Positions 26,842 to 34,689 of a stretch of 64,000 bases of DNA are shown here, in pieces (within the stretch, counting starts at the first letter, position 1; each line of letters starts with the position of its first letter). Location of the stretch: assembly GCA_051984675.1 (NCBI GenBank), contig JBPYFK010000190.1, forward strand, positions 1-64,000, given 5' to 3'. A model generated the notes under the pieces. It was not told the origin of the DNA. It saw only the letters and a list, made by a program, of their open reading frames with translations, and ran no database searches. Both the position numbers and the translations under genes were made by a program. The DNA is from JBPYFK01 sp051984675 (lineage in GTDB: Bacteria; Actinomycetota; Actinomycetes; Mycobacteriales; Pseudonocardiaceae).

Positions 26842-26942
26842 GCGAACACCTCGCGCACCCGGGACCCACACGTATTCACGCAGACGCAGGCCGAATTGTT
26901 GACCCATACGCAGGCCCAATTGCGGACATCGCGCTCGATCAC
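26838..26942 (-). CDS. 34-residue Trp/Cys-containing ORF coupled to trpC (possible trp leader peptide)
   Basis: Starts at GTG 26942 with GGGGAG about 5 bases upstream, and its TGA stop overlaps the trpC GTG (GTGA). The peptide reads MIERDVRNWACVWVNN and then SACVCVNTCG. It is built from two 8-residue repeats, NWACVWVN and NSACVCVN, encoded by the DNA repeat CAATT(G/C)GGCCTGCGT. It holds two Trp and four Cys in 34 residues, far above chance. Actinobacterial trp leader peptides often carry RNW followed by further Trp residues, so a Trp-sensing leader is a reasonable inference. It could also be an unrelated coupled ORF. No clear attenuator stem was found by eye. Confidence 0.5.
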   Translation of the reverse strand: MIERDVRNWACVWVNNSACVCVNTCGSRVREVFA

Positions 26943-27114
26943 GACACTCCCCTTCCCGCCGTGCCGGTCGCATCGCAGATGTTAACCCCGTCGAGTGTGA
27001 CGGGAAGTCCAGGGGTAGCGGAGAACGTCCCAGCGTACGGGGGACCTTGGTCCCTGGCGCGCTCGATGTGAATCCTCCTCGGAACTGTTGGTCGGTTCTT
27101 CCGCACGCGGGCGC

Positions 27115-27750
27115 TCAGGCTGAGCCGTCCGCGTCGTCGGTGGGGTCACGCCCTTCGTCGAGGGCCTCCCAGAGCTGCTTGTCGGGGTCACGGGGTTTCT
27201 CCCGGCGCGTGCCCGGTGCGGAGTACTTCGCGCCCATCGCCGGCATCCGGGCCTCCCGCAGCACCACCACGAGCCCCGCGGACGCGACCAGCACCGCCGC
27301 GACCAGCGCCAACGCTGGGCCGAACGCGTGCACCGACGGCGGTCCGACCGGAGTACCCGCGGACTGCGGCGGGATACCGCTGACCGCGCGCCCGGACACC
27401 CACGCCGTGGACAACCACGCCAGTAGACCACCGCCGGCTGTTACCAGCACGCCCAGCGCCCGTCGCAGCCAACCGGAGGTGGCCAGCACGGCCGCGATCG
27501 CGGCGAGCACCGCCAGCGCCAGCGGGCCGAGCTCGGGCTGGGCCTGCGCCCCGGTGCCGGACGTGTTGACGACGCCGGAGAAGGCGGTCTGGAACCGCTG
27601 CTCGACCCACGTCAGGGTGCTGGAGCCCCATAACGCGAGCGCGGCGAGCAGCAACAGCAGCACCACAGCCCACAGCAGACCACGTGCTGCTCGGCGCGGC
27701 CGGGCGTGGGACTCCCTGGTGCCGCTGTCAGAGTCGGGCTGACTGGTCAA
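27115..27750 (-). CDS. Trp-biosynthesis-associated membrane protein (TIGR02234 type)
   Basis: A 211-residue protein with four predicted membrane segments: residues about 22-42, LALAVLAAIAAVLAT, LGVLVTAGGGLLAWL and ALALVAAVLVASAGLVVVL. Its charged C-terminus (REKPRDPDKQLWEALDEGRDPT) is typical of the conserved actinobacterial protein found between trpE and trpC. The function is unknown; a role in the Trp pathway is suggested only by this conserved position. The likely start is TTG 27750, since GGGGGAG lies 5 bases upstream. It overlaps the trpE 3' end by 23 bases, so the two are co-translated. The 273 bp after it (26842-27114) carry the small coupled ORF and one orphan ribosome binding site. 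Confidence 0.85.
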   Translation of the reverse strand: MTSQPDSDSGTRESHARPRRAARGLLWAVVLLLLLAALALWGSSTLTWVEQRFQTAFSGVVNTSGTGAQAQPELGPLALAVLAAIAAVLATSGWLRRALGVLVTAGGGLLAWLSTAWVSGRAVSGIPPQSAGTPVGPPSVHAFGPALALVAAVLVASAGLVVVLREARMPAMGAKYSAPGTRREKPRDPDKQLWEALDEGRDPTDDADGSA

Positions 27751-29335
27751 TCTGCTCCCCCAGCACCTGGACGGTTCCCGCCGGCCGCCCCAGCGTCTCC
27801 GCCGTGGCCACCGCGTTGAGCAACGCCCGCGCCTTGTTCAAACACTCCTGGTCCTCGGCGGCCGGTTCCGAGTCGGCGACGATCCCGCCACCGGCCTGGA
27901 CGTAGGCCACTCCGTCTCTGATCAGTGCGGTCCTGATCGCGATCGCGGTGTCCGCGTCACCGGCGAAGTCGAGGTACCCGACCACCCCGCCGTAGAGGCC
28001 ACGCCGGGTGGGCTCCAGCTCCTCGATCAGCTCCAGCGCGCGAGGCTTCGGCGCACCGGAGAGCGTGCCGGCCGGGAAGCACGCGGCGATCGCGTCGAAC
28101 GCGGTGCGGTCGTCGGCCAACCGGCCGGTCACCGTGGACACGATGTGCATGACGTGGCTGTAGCGCTCGATGCGGAAGAAGTCCACCACGTGCACCGTTC
28201 CGGCGCGGCAGACCCGGCCTAGGTCGTTGCGCCCGAGGTCGACGAGCATCAGGTGCTCGGCGCGCTCCTTCTCGTCGTTGATCAGTTCCTTTTCCAGCAG
28301 CGCGTCCTCGTCGTCGTCCGCACCGCGCCAGCGCGTCCCCGCGATCGGGTGCGTGGTCGCCTGGCCGTCACGAACCGTGACCAAGGACTCGGGGCTGGAC
28401 CCGACGATGTCGAAGTTCACCGTCCCGCCGTCACCGTCGGGAGCCTCCAGCCGCAGCAGGTACATGTAAGGGCTCGGATTGGTCGTGCGCAGCACGCGGT
28501 AGACGTCCAGCGCGTCCGCGTCCGTGCGCCGCTCGAACCGCTGCGAGACGACCACCTGGAACGCCTCGCCCGCGCGGATCGCCTCCTTCGCCGCCTCGAC
28601 CGCCTCGAAGTGCTGCTCCCGGGTGCGCCGCCGGGTGAACTCCGGCTCCGGTCGGGAGAACACCGCGACCGTCGGTTCCGCTGGCCGACACAGCCGCCCG
28701 GTCATCTCGTCCAGACGACGCACCGCGTCGTCGTAGGCGGCATCCACCCGCTCCGGGCTGTCGTCCCAGTTCACGGCGTTGGCGATGAGCGTGATCGTGC
28801 CCTCGTGGTGGTCCAACGCGGCCAGGTCGGTGGCCAGCAGCATCACCAGCTCCGGGATGCGCAGGTCGTCCTCGGCCAGGTCCGGCAACCGCTCCAGGCG
28901 GCGCACCGCGTCGTAGCCGAGGTAGCCCACCATGCCGCCCGTCAGCGGCGGCAGTCCGGGCAGCGGATCGGTGTGCAGCAGCCGCACGGACTCGCGCAGC
29001 GCCTGCAGCGGGTCACCGCCGGAGGGCAGGCCGACCGGTGGCGTACCGGTCCAGCACGCCTCGCCGTCGACCGAGGTCAGCGCGGCGGCGCTGCGGACGC
29101 CGATGAACGACCATCGCGACCACGACCGGCCGTTCTCCGCCGATTCGAGCAGGAACGTGCCCGGCCGGTCCTGGGCGAGCTTGCGGTAGACACCCAGCGG
29201 GGTCTCGTCGTCGGCGAGCAGGCGACGCACCACCGGGATCACCCGGCGGTCGGCCGCGAGCTCCCGGAACTCCTCCCGGCTCGGGCTCACACCACCGATA
29301 CCGCCGCTGCCAAGTCCACCAACCATGCACCTCAT
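27728..29335 (-). CDS. trpE: Anthranilate synthase component I
   Basis: A 535-residue chorismate-binding enzyme that makes anthranilate with the glutaminase TrpG, which is not in the window. LLESAENGRSWSRWSFIG is the N-terminal tryptophan feedback site region (LLES). PFAM chorismate-binding blocks are present: GEAFQVVVSQRF, NPSPYMYLL, SSPESLV, PIAGTRWRG, DLGRNDLGRV, FPAGTLSGAPKPRA and GGGIVADSEP. ATG 29335 or 29326 can serve as start, neither with a strong binding site. It is the first gene of the trp cluster here and faces a TetR gene 77 bases away. Confidence 0.96.
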   Translation of the reverse strand: MRCMVGGLGSGGIGGVSPSREEFRELAADRRVIPVVRRLLADDETPLGVYRKLAQDRPGTFLLESAENGRSWSRWSFIGVRSAAALTSVDGEACWTGTPPVGLPSGGDPLQALRESVRLLHTDPLPGLPPLTGGMVGYLGYDAVRRLERLPDLAEDDLRIPELVMLLATDLAALDHHEGTITLIANAVNWDDSPERVDAAYDDAVRRLDEMTGRLCRPAEPTVAVFSRPEPEFTRRRTREQHFEAVEAAKEAIRAGEAFQVVVSQRFERRTDADALDVYRVLRTTNPSPYMYLLRLEAPDGDGGTVNFDIVGSSPESLVTVRDGQATTHPIAGTRWRGADDDEDALLEKELINDEKERAEHLMLVDLGRNDLGRVCRAGTVHVVDFFRIERYSHVMHIVSTVTGRLADDRTAFDAIAACFPAGTLSGAPKPRALELIEELEPTRRGLYGGVVGYLDFAGDADTAIAIRTALIRDGVAYVQAGGGIVADSEPAAEDQECLNKARALLNAVATAETLGRPAGTVQVLGEQIDQSARL

Positions 29336-29412
29336 TGTGCCTGCGCCCCTCTCCGCCCCAGGCCCACCCTCGTCCTTTGCGGTTCGCGCACCGCACCGGC
29401 GACGATGACTAC

Positions 29413-30063
29413 GTGGTCGACAGCGTTGAGGAACGGAACGGCGAGCGGCCCGCGCGCCCCAAGGCCGCCCGGCGTCGCGGCCGGCGTCCGGCCGGGGAGG
29501 ACACCCGGACGGCGCTGGTGGACGCCGCCCGCGAGGTGTTCACCGAGCAGGGGTACAACCGCGCCACGGTGCGCGCGATCGCCACCAGGGCGGGCGTGGA
29601 CCCGGCGATGGTGAATCACTGGTTCGGCGGCAAGGAAGGACTGTTCACGGCCGCGATCGCCATGCCGGTCAACATGGCCGACCTGATCTCCACCGCCCTG
29701 CGGGGAGACCCCGACCGGGCGGGTGAGCGGATCGTGCGTTCCTTCCTCGCGGTCTGGGATTCCGCCGGTGGCGGCGAGTTCATGGCCCTGGTGCGCAGTG
29801 TCACCACCCACGAGACAGCGGTGCGGATGCTGCGGGAGTTCCTCACCAGCGTGCTGTTCGGGCGGTTGGCGCACGAACTGGGTGTCGACCAGCCGGACCT
29901 GCGCGCCGGCCTGTGCGGCTCACAGGTGGTCGGGCTCGGGCTGATGCGCTACGTGGTGCGTCTGGAGCCGCTGGCCTCAGCCGATCACGACACCGTCGTC
30001 GCCGCCGTCGCCCCGAACCTCCAGCGGTATCTGACCGGGGATCTCTCTAGCCCTCCGGGCTGA
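29413..30063 (+). CDS. TetR-family transcriptional regulator
   Basis: A regulator of about 216 residues. After an Arg/Lys-rich tail (PKAARRRGRRPA) comes a TetR helix-turn-helix: TRTALVDAAREVFTEQGYNRATVRAIATRAGVDPAMVNHWFGGKEGLF. The C-terminal half is a TetR ligand-binding domain with no ligand clue. GTG 29413 is chosen, lacking a binding site; a longer frame enters the trpE upstream region. It is divergent from trpE, so control of trpE or of itself through the 77-bp gap is possible but unproven. Its 3' end overlaps the end of hisI on the other strand by 17 bases. Confidence 0.88.
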   Translation: MVDSVEERNGERPARPKAARRRGRRPAGEDTRTALVDAAREVFTEQGYNRATVRAIATRAGVDPAMVNHWFGGKEGLFTAAIAMPVNMADLISTALRGDPDRAGERIVRSFLAVWDSAGGGEFMALVRSVTTHETAVRMLREFLTSVLFGRLAHELGVDQPDLRAGLCGSQVVGLGLMRYVVRLEPLASADHDTVVAAVAPNLQRYLTGDLSSPPG

Positions 30064-30397
30064 GCAGGACGTCCGCGTCGAAGCAGGTGTGGTCGCCGGT
30101 GTGACAGGCAGCACCCTGCTGGTCCACGGTCAGCAACACCGTGTCTCCGTCGCAGTCGAGCCGCACGTCGTGCACGTACTGCGTGTGGCCGGAGGTTTCG
30201 CCCTTCACCCACTGCTTGCCCCGGCTGCGCGAGTAGTACGTGCCACGGCGAGTGGTCAGTGTCTGGTGCAGCGCCTCGTCGTCCATCCACGCGACCATGA
30301 GCACCTCACCGGTGCCCCGTTGCTGCGCAACCGCCGCCACCAGACCTTCCGCATTGCGCTTCAACCGCGCCGCGATCGCCGGGTCCAAACCGCTCAC
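30047..30397 (-). CDS. hisI: Phosphoribosyl-AMP cyclohydrolase
   Basis: A 116-residue monofunctional HisI, third step of histidine synthesis. The zinc/metal ligands appear in DCDGDTVLLTVDQQGAACH (DxDxD and Cys) and HTGDHTCF, with VLMVAWMDDEAL and TYYSRSRGKQWVKGETSGH, the family hallmark. No HisE domain is fused, as expected for actinobacteria. GTG 30397 overlaps the hisF stop by GTGA. Confidence 0.97.
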   Translation of the reverse strand: MSGLDPAIAARLKRNAEGLVAAVAQQRGTGEVLMVAWMDDEALHQTLTTRRGTYYSRSRGKQWVKGETSGHTQYVHDVRLDCDGDTVLLTVDQQGAACHTGDHTCFDADVLLSPEG

Positions 30398-31167
30398 CGA
30401 ACCGTGATCCCCTCTGCCCGCATGGCGTCTTTGACCTCGCCGATCCGCAACTGTCCAAAGTGGAACACGCTGGCGGCGAGCACGGCGTCCGCACCCGCGT
30501 GCACGGCAGGCGCGAAGTGCTCCACCGCGCCGGCACCTCCGCTGGCGATCAGCGGGACGTCCACGACCTCGCGCACGGCGCCGATCATCTCCAGGTCGAA
30601 GCCCGCCTTGGTGCCGTCGGCGTCCATGGAGTTGAGCAGGATCTCGCCGACGCCGAGTTCCTGCCCCCGCGCCGCCCACCCCACGGCGTCGATGCCGGTG
30701 CCCCGGCGCCCGCCGTGCGTGGTGACCTCGAACCCGGAAGGGGTGGGTGTGCCGCCGTCCGGCACCCGGCGGGCATCCACCGACAGCACCACGCACTGCG
30801 CTCCGAAGCGCTGCGAGGACTCCCGGAGCAGCTCGGGCCGGGCGATGGCGGCGGTGTTCAGGCTGACCTTGTCCGCGCCCTCGCGCAGCAACCGGTCGAT
30901 GTCGTCGGGACTGCGCACGCCGCCACCCACGGTCAGCGGGATGAAGACCTGCTCGGCCGTGCGACGGACCACGTCATAGGTGGTCTCCCGCTCCGACGAC
31001 GACGCCGTCACGTCCAGGAACGTCAGCTCGTCGGCACCCTCCGCGTCATACGCCTCGGCCAGCTCGACGGGATCACCCGCGTCGACCAGATTAGTGAAGT
31101 TGACGCCCTTGACGACCCTGCCCTGATCGACGTCCAGGCAGGGGATCACACGCACCGCGACGGCCAT
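30394..31167 (-). CDS. hisF: Imidazole glycerol phosphate synthase, cyclase subunit
   Basis: A 257-residue TIM barrel that joins ammonia from HisH to PRFAR, giving imidazole glycerol phosphate and AICAR. The catalytic Asp residues are in IPCLDVDQGRVVKG (Asp near residue 11) and LLNSMDADGTKAGFD. GGGVRSPDD and ASGGAGAVEHF bind the phosphates. ATG 31167 begins the conserved AVRVIPCLD block. A PPOX gene is read divergently 60 bases away and separates hisF from priA. It overlaps hisI by GTGA. Confidence 0.97.
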   Translation of the reverse strand: MAVAVRVIPCLDVDQGRVVKGVNFTNLVDAGDPVELAEAYDAEGADELTFLDVTASSSERETTYDVVRRTAEQVFIPLTVGGGVRSPDDIDRLLREGADKVSLNTAAIARPELLRESSQRFGAQCVVLSVDARRVPDGGTPTPSGFEVTTHGGRRGTGIDAVGWAARGQELGVGEILLNSMDADGTKAGFDLEMIGAVREVVDVPLIASGGAGAVEHFAPAVHAGADAVLAASVFHFGQLRIGEVKDAMRAEGITVR

Positions 31168-31227
31168 GTGTCCAGGGTAAGCGACCGCTCCCGCGCTTTT
31201 TCGCGCGCCGCCGCTACGGTTGCCGGT

Positions 31228-31617
31228 ATGGACACGATCACGCGTGCGCTGGCCGAGGCACGGTATGTGTCGCTCACGACATTCCGCCGGTCCGGCGCAC
31301 CGGTCGCGACACCGGTGTGGGTTGTGGGCGACGGCGGGAGCCTCGGAGTGTGGACGGTTCGCGACTCCGGCAAGGTCAAGCGCATCCGGCGCGAGCCGGC
31401 CGTCGAGGTGGCGCCGTGCGACGTGCGCGGCAATCCTCACGGACCGCCCGTCCCCGCACGCGCCCGCATCCTCGACCGCGACGAAACCGCACGGATCAGG
31501 CAGCTCCTGCTGCGCAAGTACGGCCTGCTCGGGCGAACGTTGATGGCGCTGAGCCGGTGGCGGCGGGGCGAGGAGGCGACGGTCGGGATCTCCATCACAC
31601 TCTCCGCCCACCGCTGA
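31228..31617 (+). CDS. PPOX-class, probably F420-dependent, small oxidoreductase
   Basis: A 129-residue split-barrel flavin/F420-binding protein (pyridoxamine-5-phosphate-oxidase-like). Typical blocks are ALAEARYVSLTTFRRSGAPV, TPVWVVGDGG, WTVRDSGKVKRIRREPAVEVAPCD and GPPVPARARIL. The substrate is unknown; the F420 assignment is family inference. TACGGT (31215-31220) lies 7 bases before the ATG with no ribosome binding site, so the mRNA may be leaderless. It sits on the opposite strand inside the histidine cluster between priA and hisF, and its stop abuts the priA stop. Confidence 0.85.
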   Translation: MDTITRALAEARYVSLTTFRRSGAPVATPVWVVGDGGSLGVWTVRDSGKVKRIRREPAVEVAPCDVRGNPHGPPVPARARILDRDETARIRQLLLRKYGLLGRTLMALSRWRRGEEATVGISITLSAHR

Positions 31618-32346
31618 TCAGCGAACGGCCGCCAGCGCGTCTTCGAGGGTGAAGTTGCCCGCGTAGAGCGCCTTTCCCACGATGGCACCCTCCACGCGCG
31701 GGGCGAGCTTGGACAGCTGGACCAGGTCGTCCACACTGGACACTCCGCCGGAGGCGATCACCGGCGCGCTGGTGCGCTCGCACACCGCGCGCAGCAGGTC
31801 CACGTTCGGGCCGCGGAGCGTGCCGTCCTTGCTGACGTCGGTGACGACGTAGCGGCGGCAGCCGGCGGCGTCCAGGCGCGCCAGCACGTCCCAGAGGTCA
31901 CCGCCGTCCTTCGTCCAGCCCCGGGCGGCCAGCCGGTGACCCTGCTCGGTGATCCGCACGTCAAGCCCCACGGCCACGCGCTCCCCGTGCTCGGCGACCA
32001 CCCGGTCCGTCCACTGCGGGTCCTCCAGCGCCGCCGTGCCGAGGTTGACCCGCTCGCACCCGGTCGCCAGGGCGGCGCGCAGCGACTGGTCGTCGCGTAT
32101 GCCGCCGGAGAGCTCGATCTTGACATCGAGCTTGCCGACCACCTCGGCCAGCAGCTCGCGGTTGGAGCCACGCCCGAAAGCGGCGTCGAGGTCGACCAGG
32201 TGAATCCACTCCGCCCCGGCGCGCTGCCAGCTCAGCGCGGCCTCCAGCGGATCCCCGTAGGAGGTTTCGGTGCCGGCCTCACCCTGCACCAAACGCACGG
32301 CCTGACCTTCAGCGACGTCGACGGCGGGAAGCAGCGTAAATGTCAC
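31618..32346 (-). CDS. priA: Bifunctional HisA/TrpF isomerase (PriA)
   Basis: A 242-residue TIM barrel isomerising ProFAR to PRFAR in histidine synthesis. The catalytic Asp near residue 9 (LLPAVDVAEGQAVRLVQGE) and the second Asp region (YVVTDVSKDGTLRGPN) are present, as are the phosphate loops SGGIRDD and ASGGVSS. In actinobacteria this gene also does the TrpF step of tryptophan synthesis, and no trpF is seen near trpECBA here, which supports the dual assignment. GTG 32346 starts the conserved region. Confidence 0.95.
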   Translation of the reverse strand: MTFTLLPAVDVAEGQAVRLVQGEAGTETSYGDPLEAALSWQRAGAEWIHLVDLDAAFGRGSNRELLAEVVGKLDVKIELSGGIRDDQSLRAALATGCERVNLGTAALEDPQWTDRVVAEHGERVAVGLDVRITEQGHRLAARGWTKDGGDLWDVLARLDAAGCRRYVVTDVSKDGTLRGPNVDLLRAVCERTSAPVIASGGVSSVDDLVQLSKLAPRVEGAIVGKALYAGNFTLEDALAAVR

Positions 32347-32407
32347 GCGCTCACCCTACGATGCCCAGGTCAGTGCCCGATGCCCCGGTCAGCGCTCGAG
32401 GGCGTGG

Positions 32408-32644
32408 TCAACGCTCCTCACGCCCGGGGCGGTCGCGCCGATCGGCGCGTACGGCGGCCACCACGGGCACCGCGAGCACCGCCACGACCAAGACCAGCAC
32501 CACTGTGCCCGGGACCCCGGCCTCGACCAGGGCGGTCGCGCCGAAGCTTCCGGCCAGCCCGAGCACGAGCAGCAGTGCGACCAGCTTGGTCGCGCCGCCG
32601 CGGCGCGGCAGCCCGTACCGTCGTGTCCGCGCGCCGAACCTCAC
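32408..32644 (-). CDS. Small two-helix membrane protein in the his operon
   Basis: A 78-residue protein with a basic N-terminus (MRFGARTRRYGLPRRGG), two hydrophobic stretches (residues about 20-41 and 45-64) and a charged tail (RADRRDRPGREER). I recognise no family function. GTG 32644 overlaps the hisH stop by GTGA, and priA starts about 60 bases later, so it is co-transcribed with histidine genes. Codon third positions fit the neighbours, supporting a real gene. Confidence 0.75.
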   Translation of the reverse strand: MRFGARTRRYGLPRRGGATKLVALLLVLGLAGSFGATALVEAGVPGTVVLVLVVAVLAVPVVAAVRADRRDRPGREER

Positions 32645-33273
32645 CGCAGCGTGCCCAACCAGTTACGCAGTAGCAGCTGGCCGGCGTCGCCGGACTTCTC
32701 CGGGTGGAACTGAGTCGCGGCCAGCGGGCCGTTCTCGACGGCGGCGACGAACGGCTCGCCGTGATCGGCCCACGTCACCAGGGGCGGTTTGATCGGCTCC
32801 GACGGCACCAGCTCCCACTTGCGCACCGCGAAGGAGTGCACGAAGTAGAAGCGGGTGCTCGGCTCCATCCCGGCGAACAGCGCACTGTCCTCCGGCGGGC
32901 GGACCTCGTTCCAGCCCATGTGCGGGAGGACGTCGGCCTGCAGCCGCTCGACCGTGCCGGGCCACTGCCCCAGCCCGTCGGCTCGCACCCCGTGTTCCAC
33001 GCCACGTTCGAAAAGCACCTGCATGCCCACGCAGATACCCAGGACCGGGCGGTCACCGGCCAGCCGGTGGTCCACGATCTTGGCGCCGCCGACCTTGAGC
33101 AGCCCCTTCATGCAGGCCGCGAAGGCGCCGACACCCGGCACCACCAGCCCGTCGGCCTCCATCGCGGCACGATGGTCCGCGGTGACCTCGACGTCCGCGC
33201 CGGCGCGGGCGAGCGCGCGCTCAGCCGAACGGAGGTTGCCGGAACCGTAGTCAAGGATGACGACTCGTGCCAC
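32641..33273 (-). CDS. hisH: Imidazole glycerol phosphate synthase, glutaminase subunit
   Basis: A 210-residue class I glutamine amidotransferase that supplies ammonia to HisF. The nucleophile Cys lies in LGICVGMQVLFERG, and the His/Glu pair in ATQFHPEKSGDAG. ILDYGSGNLRS starts the fold, and HMGWNEV is the HisH-specific block. GTG 33273 begins the conserved motif. In most actinobacteria hisB lies directly upstream; here a 6.6-kb block separates them. Confidence 0.97.
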   Translation of the reverse strand: MARVVILDYGSGNLRSAERALARAGADVEVTADHRAAMEADGLVVPGVGAFAACMKGLLKVGGAKIVDHRLAGDRPVLGICVGMQVLFERGVEHGVRADGLGQWPGTVERLQADVLPHMGWNEVRPPEDSALFAGMEPSTRFYFVHSFAVRKWELVPSEPIKPPLVTWADHGEPFVAAVENGPLAATQFHPEKSGDAGQLLLRNWLGTLR

Positions 33274-33328
33274 GCATCAAGGCTAACGTGCCCCTCCAGC
33301 CGGATTTCCAGCGCGGCCGACGGCGTGC

Positions 33329-33751
33329 TCAGGAGGCCGCCGGCGGGACGACGTCGCGGGCGTGCATCCGGTTCGGCTCGTCGAGTCCCCAGGACAACAC
33401 CCGCTCGGGATGGATGCGGATGATGTCGCCACTCATGCCGCGTTGCGTGCTCCCGACCCCGAGCAGGGCTTCCGCCCGGCCCCGGATCTCGATACCGCGC
33501 ACTGTCCACGGGTCCAGGGCGGCGATGTCGTCCACCACCAGCGACACGCGGGGGTCCCGGCGGACGTTGCGGAACTTCTGGCTGGTCGCCATGGAGTATC
33601 CGCCGATGTCGATCGTGTCGTTCGGGCCGATCGAGAAGCCCACCGGGCGGGCCTGCGGTGCGCCGTGCTGGTCCAACGTGGTCAGGCGTCCCAGCAGCGG
33701 ACGTTTCGTGCGCTGCTGGAGGTAGTCGCGCTCGGCCTCCGTGAAGATCAT
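33329..33751 (-). CDS. PPOX-class, probably F420-dependent, oxidoreductase
   Basis: A 140-residue split-barrel protein. Family blocks are LLGRLTTLDQHGAPQARPVGF, IDIGGYSMATSQKFRNVRRDPRVSLVVDD, VRGIEIRGRAEALLG and IIRIHPERVLSWGLD. It is likely to bind F420 or a flavin and reduce an unknown substrate. ATG 33751 overlaps the stop of the transketolase C-half (ATGA). It is the third gene of an operon running away from soxR, which suggests a redox-stress role by context. Confidence 0.85.
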   Translation of the reverse strand: MIFTEAERDYLQQRTKRPLLGRLTTLDQHGAPQARPVGFSIGPNDTIDIGGYSMATSQKFRNVRRDPRVSLVVDDIAALDPWTVRGIEIRGRAEALLGVGSTQRGMSGDIIRIHPERVLSWGLDEPNRMHARDVVPPAAS

Positions 33752-34689
33752 CGGTCCCTCCCGTTCGTTCGAATGTGGTCAGAGGTGGGCCTGTCAGGGG
33801 TTGGAGTGAGGAACTGGCGCAGGGCGTCGGCGATCGCGGTCGGGCCGAGCCCGTGCGCGTGCTCGTGTTCGTCGGGTGTGCCATAAGCGCGGAGTTCCGC
33901 GTCCCGCCGCACGCCGAGGGCGAGCACCCGGTGTGGCAGGTCCGCCAGCGCCTCGTCCACCAGGTGCGCGGACGTGCCCCGGAGGTACGGCTCGACCAGC
34001 ACGACATCCGGTGTCGCCGCGAGGACGGCACGCCGCAGCTCGGCGAAGTCGAACGGCCTGGGGGTCGTGGTGTAGAGGACCGTGACATCCATCAGCGCCG
34101 TCGCTGCGAGTGTCGGGCCCAGCGTCGGACCGACTGCCACCACGACGCCAGACTGGCCACTTCGGACTCGATGGGTTCCCGGTGGGAACGGATCGGGGTT
34201 GACGCGATCCGACAGTCTTATGTAGACGGTGTCGCCGCCCGCCAGGGAATGCCGCAGCAATGACCGCACCTCGATCGGATGCCCCGGCACGTGCACCGTC
34301 CACCCCGGCAGGGTGTCGAGCAGGGCGACATCCGCCGGTCCCATGTGCGTGCGACCGGCCGAGGAGTAGTCGTAGGACCCCCCGCTGCTCACCAGCACGG
34401 CACCCATGCCCTGGTGGTTGAGGTCGAGTTTGATCTGCTCATACGGTCGCTCGACCAGGAACGGCGCGAACGTGTGCACCACCGGGCGCATGCCACTGAG
34501 CGCCAAGCCGCCCGCGATCGAGACCATGAGCTGCTCGCGGATACCGACGTTGATCACGCGGTGCGGGTGCCTCGCGGCGGCTTCGGCGAAGCGATCCGCC
34601 GAGATGTCCGCGAGCACGAGTCCCAGCTCGGGGTGGTGATCCAGGGCCTCGGTCGTGGTGTCCGCGAACACCTGCCGCATGGACGTCAT
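33748..34689 (-). CDS. Transketolase, C-terminal half (split enzyme)
   Basis: A 313-residue protein with the pyrimidine-binding and C-terminal transketolase domains. RVINVGIREQLMVSIAGGLALSGM contains the conserved Glu that activates thiamine diphosphate, and the C-domain carries VEPYLRGTSAHLVDEAL. The partner N-half is encoded just upstream with an ATGA overlap, so the two should form one heterotetramer. Split transketolases act in pentose-phosphate or specialised sugar/aromatic metabolism; the substrate is not visible. Alternatives within the family, such as acetoin or 1-deoxyxylulose-type enzymes, fit less well. Confidence 0.88.
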   Translation of the reverse strand: MTSMRQVFADTTTEALDHHPELGLVLADISADRFAEAAARHPHRVINVGIREQLMVSIAGGLALSGMRPVVHTFAPFLVERPYEQIKLDLNHQGMGAVLVSSGGSYDYSSAGRTHMGPADVALLDTLPGWTVHVPGHPIEVRSLLRHSLAGGDTVYIRLSDRVNPDPFPPGTHRVRSGQSGVVVAVGPTLGPTLAATALMDVTVLYTTTPRPFDFAELRRAVLAATPDVVLVEPYLRGTSAHLVDEALADLPHRVLALGVRRDAELRAYGTPDEHEHAHGLGPTAIADALRQFLTPTPDRPTSDHIRTNGRDR

